Shown here one piece after another: positions 59,151 through 64,000 of a DNA stretch of 64,000 nt (within the stretch, counting starts at the first letter, position 1; every line of letters starts with the position of its first letter). Location of the stretch: the NCBI GenBank assembly GCA_036023115.1, contig JAYKKT010000064.1, positions 3,973,001 through 4,037,000 on the forward strand. The letters are read 5' to 3'. The translations under genes were made by a program, and so were the position numbers. The notes under the pieces were generated by a model. The model saw nothing but the letters and a program-made list of their open reading frames with translations, did not search any database and was not told the DNA's origin. Source of the stretch: Brasenia schreberi (lineage: Eukaryota > Streptophyta > Magnoliopsida > Nymphaeales > Cabombaceae).

Positions 59151-59731
59151 TTATTGGTGCCTGGCGGTTATACTTTTACTCAATCTTTGTCTTTCAAACC
59201 TGTGAACAAGATGACTCCATGGTTGAAAGTTGCACCGGAGACGTCGAACACCGATGAACAAAAAGATTCACTACCTTCCTCTGTCTCTTTCCTTTCTTGA
59301 TACCGATTGTTTTATTATTCATTTTTCCAATTGCATGCTTTAATAATAAAGTTGAATTGAACAAGTTGCGTTAGATGGTCGTTGCTTGAAAGAAAGGAGG
59401 GCATGATTTAGAGATCTGAAGCCGTTGATCTGGTCTGCCTTGCTACCAAAGTGATATTAAAAAGCATTCATGCCCGAGCCTAGCTTGGCGTCTCTCCTTG
59501 CCCATCAAAGCAAGTAATGTCTCTCAAGTGGCCGCATGCTCACCAATATTATGGCACTAGGAAAATACTTTTTTTTAATAATTTAAAGATAAAATATGTA
59601 ACATATTCAAAATACCATATTCCTTTATAATGCTAGCTTTGTTTCTAATACTAGGTTACTTGCACCTTCTTGTTTCTCTATAATAATAAAAATATATAGA
59701 GAGAGAAAAGAGGAGAGGCTTCGCTACATGA

Positions 59732-59916
59732 CATAATTTTATACAAACATTTTTACGGTTCAGTCTTTGAAATCAATGTTTAGTTGAAATATTTTACATT
59801 TAATACATATGGTACATTAAATACAAACTACAAAAGTATAACGGTACTTTTAATTCAAATATCCACGGTACAATTGATCCAAAGATGGAACATTAAAAAT
59901 GTTTGTGCAAGATTAT
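59732..59916. mobile_element. Foldback MITE, copy 1
   Basis: The left arm CATAATTTTATACAAACATT (59732 on) and the right arm, reversed TATAATCTTGCACAAACATT, pair over roughly 55-60 bp with mismatches, including the inner blocks TCTTTGAAATCAAT and TCTTTGGATCAAT. No coding capacity. A GA-rich tract ends just left of it. Confidence 0.7.
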
Positions 59917-60622
59917 ATACTAAAAATACATTATATAACTATGACTCCCTCTATATTTATAGACACATATATATACATGTGTGCACGAACATGACCCAAA
60001 AGGAACCTACTCGTTTCTACCAAAAGTGTCACAAGAAAGGAAGAATACGGTCACATTAAGGTTCAGCTGTTTTTTATGCTAACACAAAATAACAAAACCT
60101 GAATGCTCTATTGCCACCCTAACTCACTTTCAGGCCCAACCCGGAGCCACTTCGTCCTTAAATGATCCAATATTCGCTTGGTCGACTTTGATCTACATAT
60201 CCAACATGACCATACTTAGCTAATCAATTTAATTCAGGATCCATCTTTCATTCTTCTCTTGGAGTTTCTCTTCCAAAAGGTTAGAGAGAGAGAGAGAGAA
60301 GCCTATTACTTGGACATGGCCGGCCAGTTCTGGGTAAATCAAAACTTGGAACTAAAATCGAATGGCTTAGAACCCGTTTCGGTTATAGTTTTGGAATTGC
60401 TGGTTCTGGAACCGTTCTGGTTTTAATCCTTGAACTCATTGAATAAAATATAAATTAATTAAAATTTAAAAGAAAATATCTGTTTAAATTCTAAAATCGA
60501 TTGTTTGGAATTGTCAGTTCTCGTTTCAGGCTAATTCCAATTCTAGGAAAGGTGGAACCAGAACCAAACCAGGTAGTCCACTATTTTGAGCATGATTTGA
60601 TGAGTTTCTATGAAAGGTGCAT

Positions 60623-60628
<6 letters not shown>
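59917..60628. other. Intergenic with GGTTC-rich relic
   Basis: About 60325-60590 carries many GGTTC/GAACC motifs and a partial inverted arrangement (CCAGTTCTGG.. to ..GGAACCAGAACC). No gene. Confidence 0.5.
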
Positions 60629-60654
<26 letters not shown>

Positions 60655-60691
60655 GTATGTATGTATATATATATGTATGTATATATATATG

Positions 60692-60735
<44 letters not shown>
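60629..60735. repeat. Compound microsatellite (CA)n-(TA)n-(GA)n
   Basis: All three dinucleotide blocks occur in one tract, in the order CA, TA, GA. It shows the block order also followed by the two-block tracts elsewhere in the window. Confidence 0.92.
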
Positions 60736-60949
60736 AATCGCCCCGTTGACTGATTCCTCCAAGTCGAACCTAGTGCTTGGTTTTCTTTATTGTGGTTGTG
60801 ACATTACAGTGCTCCCCAGAACCTGGTCACCTTGAGTTATCCCTCTATATGTTGGATGACCCCCCACATTATTGTGCTTACTTTCGGATTCAATTAAAAT
60901 TAACCATAATTATGGGAATTAAATAAATGTCGTTGATGCCTTTTTTTAT

Positions 60950-61035
60950 AATAAAAGGCTGAAGCCTAACACATACATGCATTCCCCCAAAGATCAAATT
61001 CGCCACTTGTAAGTGGGCGTCACAGCACCCAATCG
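60950..61035 (-). mobile_element. SINE-like fragment
   Basis: Reversed, it reads GTGGCGAATTTGATC, then ATGTGTTAGGCTTCAGCC and TTTTATTATAAAAAAA, the same B-box region and tail as the copy at 32.3 kb. Confidence 0.5.
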
Positions 61036-63340
61036 AACCGGGACCGATGAAAACTAGATTGAGGACTAGGGACCACTCGGTTCAATTCCACCTTTCATGG
61101 AACTGGAACTTCCCTTAAATTGCTAGTTCTGAAACTTTTTTATTTTTCCTTTAAAAATTTAAATTTTCAATGTTTTTTTGCTGGTTTCAGATGGTTTAGG
61201 ACTCATAAATTCTATATTGAAGATCCAAAGTCAAAAGTGAGGATCTCGGTCGTGCATCACACTATGCAATTATCAATATGGGTGTTAGTATGAAAATTTT
61301 ATTTCAAGAAAAAAATCAACTCAAAAATATGTAAAAAAATAATGTTGACCTTAATCCATTTTCATCTTATAATATATGGTTTAATAGCATTTCTAACCCA
61401 TTACAGCCAATAAATGTTACCCCAACAACATGAGGTCAACCAAACGAGTCCTTTTCAAAAGTATTTAAATGCTCTTCCTTTTAAGCAAAACATTGATAAT
61501 ATTCTTCAATTAATAACACTTCATGATGCCGTAGCCTCGACAATAACGGCAAGGATCGAACCAATGTATGCAAGATCATTTTCTTCACACCTAAGCTGGG
61601 ATTGGATCTTAAGATTATTTATATAACTTGAACATGCAATCCACTGTACTAAATAATCTTGATTCGATTCTATATATTTAAAAAGATGAGTTTTAATCTT
61701 TAAGAAAAGTTAATCTTCTCCGTTTAAAAAAAGATGTTTATCTTCTTTTCTCAAAGTTAATTGGTGTAAGAAATATTGTCTTCCCTATAATTGGATAAAC
61801 ATGTTCATCCAATTTTACTGAAAGATGCGCTTAAAGTGGCTCCAATATTTGGAATATAAGTGAAGCTGTGGTAGAAAGGTGTGAAAAATTAAATGGTGAA
61901 TATATTTAAAAAGTAGATAATTTTTTTTATTAAAGGTCACTAGTTTGATGCCCAGAGCGTGCATGTGGCTCCAACCTCCAACTGCACCCGAAAAAATTAG
62001 AGGATATTTTAAGATTTTTCTAAATAATTACTCATGTACATGAACACTGCTTGTTACTATGTGCCAACATATCTCTGTCTTTTTCAAATAGCTGTATTGA
62101 CATGAAGTGCTTATCATATCTTAGGTATATAATTAAAATTTGATTGTTTTAATTAAATGTAGCTTTTGGGAGGTCTGCCCTCAATCCCTACTTGTTGATT
62201 AAAAAGTTTAGGAAACATGAGTCACACTTCGTGTGCACCAGTGTGCACACACTATGGGTCCACATGCACAACAAATGCGCACGAGTGAGATGCACGTGTC
62301 GTGCACGCACACAAGCCTACCACCTTTACTCTAGTAGGTTGTATTATTTATACTAATTTTTTCGCATAAGTGGTTATAACAGTTCTTGCAAAAAAAAAAA
62401 TTTGTTTGTCGAGGAATTTTGGATAAGTTTGTTCATGTGTTAAAAATCAAAGACTAATGATTTACTTGTTTTTCTATCACATCTTGTATCTTTTTTTATG
62501 AATAAAATTCCTATTTTTGACGTAAAAAATACCATAAAATACGAGTAAAGAGGTACTAATACTTATGCACAGTGCTCACGTACCTTTAGGTGAGGCCTCA
62601 TCTAGGCTGTCTATCCTGAAAACCAGCGGCAGGGATCTTCATGGTGGGACCCGCAGGTGGAGCTTCTCGAGCAAAGTTCAAGCACAGTGAGCAGAGTTTG
62701 AATCTGTTTCGATTCATTCATGCTCCTCAGAATTCATGCTTGTATTCATTTTAGTTCATGTTCAAAACAATTTCATGCTGACTACCGAAGACTCAATCAG
62801 TACATATGTACATAAAAGTATTAAATTTTAATAGAATTTGAAGCAGTATATATATATATATATACATATGCCTGGAACCGATAATTTTATTAAAAGAATT
62901 AAAATTTAATAAAAAAACATACTCAAACTGATGGTTTAAAAAAACCCAACTTTAGATCTTCAATCTTTTCTAAAAAATATTAAAATAATTTGTCGAATAA
63001 TTAAAATAGAAGTTTTTACATACAGTTACATGTAAAAGTTACATTTTCGTGTACCTAACAACAGTGGACTGTTCTCTGCTGACGTGTCAGTTTACGAAGT
63101 CACCGATCCTTCCCTGTGAAAGGCGGACGAAACGCCCGTCAAACGCCGTTAATATTCGTTTTAAATGCTGAAACGCCGTCTATGGAGACTGGAGTCGTTG
63201 TCCGATTTTTTTCATCAGTCATCAAATCGGCGACTTTAGGAGAACCCGTTCGATTCAGACAGAATTCCAATCCCTTCATATTTGTCTTCACCGGTTCGGC
63301 TGGGTTGTGTTTCTCCTATAAGTAACTTCCATTGTTTTTG
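61036..63340. other. AT-rich intergenic, no gene recognised
   Basis: A SINE-like piece lies near 61935-61990 (GGTCACTAGTTTGATGCCC, GCATGTGGCTCCAACC). GGTTC-like relic sequence is at about 61020-61140, and a TA run near 62848. The open frame at 63116-63325 has no recognisable domain. Confidence 0.5.
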
Positions 63341-63341
63341 C

Positions 63342-63385
<44 letters not shown>

Positions 63386-63386
63386 A
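63341..63386. repeat. Compound microsatellite (TA)n-(GA)n
   Basis: TA then GA, ending about 15 bp before the second foldback MITE, as a GA-rich tract does at copy 1. Confidence 0.9.
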
Positions 63387-63399
63387 TAATGTTTTTAAT

Positions 63400-63593
63400 G
63401 CATAATTTTACACAAACATTTCTACTAATTGATCATTGAGACCAATTATAGAGATTTGAATTAAAAGTATTGTTGTGTTTTGTATTTTATATTCAATTCA
63501 TCATAAAGTAATTTAAATCTTAATTGTTGATCTCAAATAAATTTTGAATGATAGAAATGTTTACATAAGTCTATGCATCAAACAAAATTATGC
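63400..63593. mobile_element. Foldback MITE, copy 2
   Basis: Left arm GCATAATTTTACACAAACAT.. and reversed right arm TGCATAATTTTGTTTGATGC..AAACATTTCTA; inner blocks TTGAGACCAAT and TTGAGATCAAC also pair. The outer motif CATAATTTTAYACAAACATT is shared with copy 1. The right arm carries a short extra stretch (ATGCATAGACTTA). Confidence 0.65.
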
Positions 63594-64000
63594 AGCTAAG
63601 ATGTCTTATATATATAAGTCAAGTCTTGCCCGTTACTGACATGCACACTAATGTCTACTCATTACTTTTTTAGTACGAGTATAATTTAAAAAGTTTTAAA
63701 GACTTTTAAAAAAGTATGTAAGATAATGTTATTACACTTATATTTCTAAAAAGTATCCGTCAAACATAAGTAAACATCTTTAATGGTGGATAGAAATATA
63801 CACACAAATCAAAATGAATGCTCATATTATATAAAACCAAGCAACGGTAGTGACCAAGGTTCCATGTAATTTATCCAAGTAGGCATAGAATAAGGTTTGG
63901 TTTTAGTTTACTCGGATTAGGGGAGTCAGTGAAAGAGGCAGTTCACAAGCTAGTTACATAGATACACTGTAACTTGAACATGACTCTCTTTGGTTGAGCT
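63594..64000. other. Right edge, no gene recognised
   Basis: AT-rich. About 63680-63750 resembles 7445-7520 (AAAAGTATGTAAGATAATGTTATTACAC-like), a possible dispersed repeat. Confidence 0.4.

Larger units (their letters stand above)
56352..59731. other. Intergenic, repeat-derived
   Basis: After the NET3 3' UTR: a (CT)n tract, a SINE-like piece (about 56737-56800, TAGCTCTTGTGACTAGGG, then GATGAGTTTCAACTC) and GGTTC-rich relics (57340-57475, 57890-58025). An antisense RTE tail stub lies at about 58030-58065 (CAACAACTAAGCTTTTTCCC). A (GA)n tract is at 58341-58376 and diverged direct repeats at about 58644-58830. No gene was recognised. Confidence 0.55.

Noticed and set aside
63116..63325. 69-codon + strand frame near the right edge
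   Set aside because: No domain, no splice partner, and a composition like its non-coding surroundings.

Overview
The window is nuclear DNA from a flowering plant. The evidence is spliced genes with GT-AG introns, plant-specific families (a tubby-like F-box protein, a NETWORKED/NAB-domain protein, mitochondrial COX5C, a VAP27-type protein), an NHX antiporter relic, and dense plant-type transposons and microsatellites. I cannot fix the species. Nothing looks bacterial, viral or organellar, and there is no CRISPR array or operon.

Five protein-coding genes can be assembled exon by exon with matching phases, and a sixth is a small two-exon gene. (1) + strand 2967-5717: a membrane-anchored class I SAM-dependent methyltransferase, 2 exons, 326 aa. 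(2) + strand 8522-9382: a 62-residue Pro/Gly/Cys-rich protein, 2 exons, with a long (GA)n run directly before its ATG. (3) - strand 30248-14788: a tubby-like F-box protein, 5 exons, 411 aa, stretched to about 15 kb by transposons in introns 2 and 4. (4) - strand 42927-39359: a VAP27-type ER contact-site protein, 8 coding exons, 334 aa, with an internal repeat in its linker. (5) - strand 48049-47861: COX5C, 62 aa, with leader introns. (6) + strand 55169-56351: a NET3-type actin-binding protein, 2 exons, 258 aa. A decayed 3' end of a vacuolar Na+/H+ antiporter (NHX) gene lies at 37733-39020.

Much of the remaining sequence is mobile-element debris. The dominant family is an RTE-clade non-LTR retrotransposon with a (TTG)n tail. 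At least ten pieces are present, from a roughly 2.4-kb copy (11.8-14.2 kb) to a 103-bp stub with a perfect 20-bp target duplication. Intron 4 of the tubby-like gene holds three hAT elements of one family, two inserted inside the third, each with recognisable 8-bp target duplications. Intron 2 holds a complete-ended but dead Ty1-copia element (LTRs, PBS, 5-bp target duplication). That copia contains a 2-kb RTE and, separately, a 327-bp RTE piece that replaces part of its reverse transcriptase. Other repeats are tRNA-derived SINE-like copies, two foldback MITEs, a hAT-type MITE with 8-bp target duplication, an L1 fragment, a three-unit tandem array of roughly 340 bp that includes an RTE tail, and compound microsatellites with a fixed block order.

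The genes do not form a pathway together; they are ordinary housekeeping or cell-biology genes separated by repeats. I found no convincing new biological system. The observations most worth a second look are the nested hAT trio, the internally deleted RTE copy with perfect target duplication, the RTE patch in the copia element, the repeat-expanded VAP linker and the small Pro/Gly/Cys gene.
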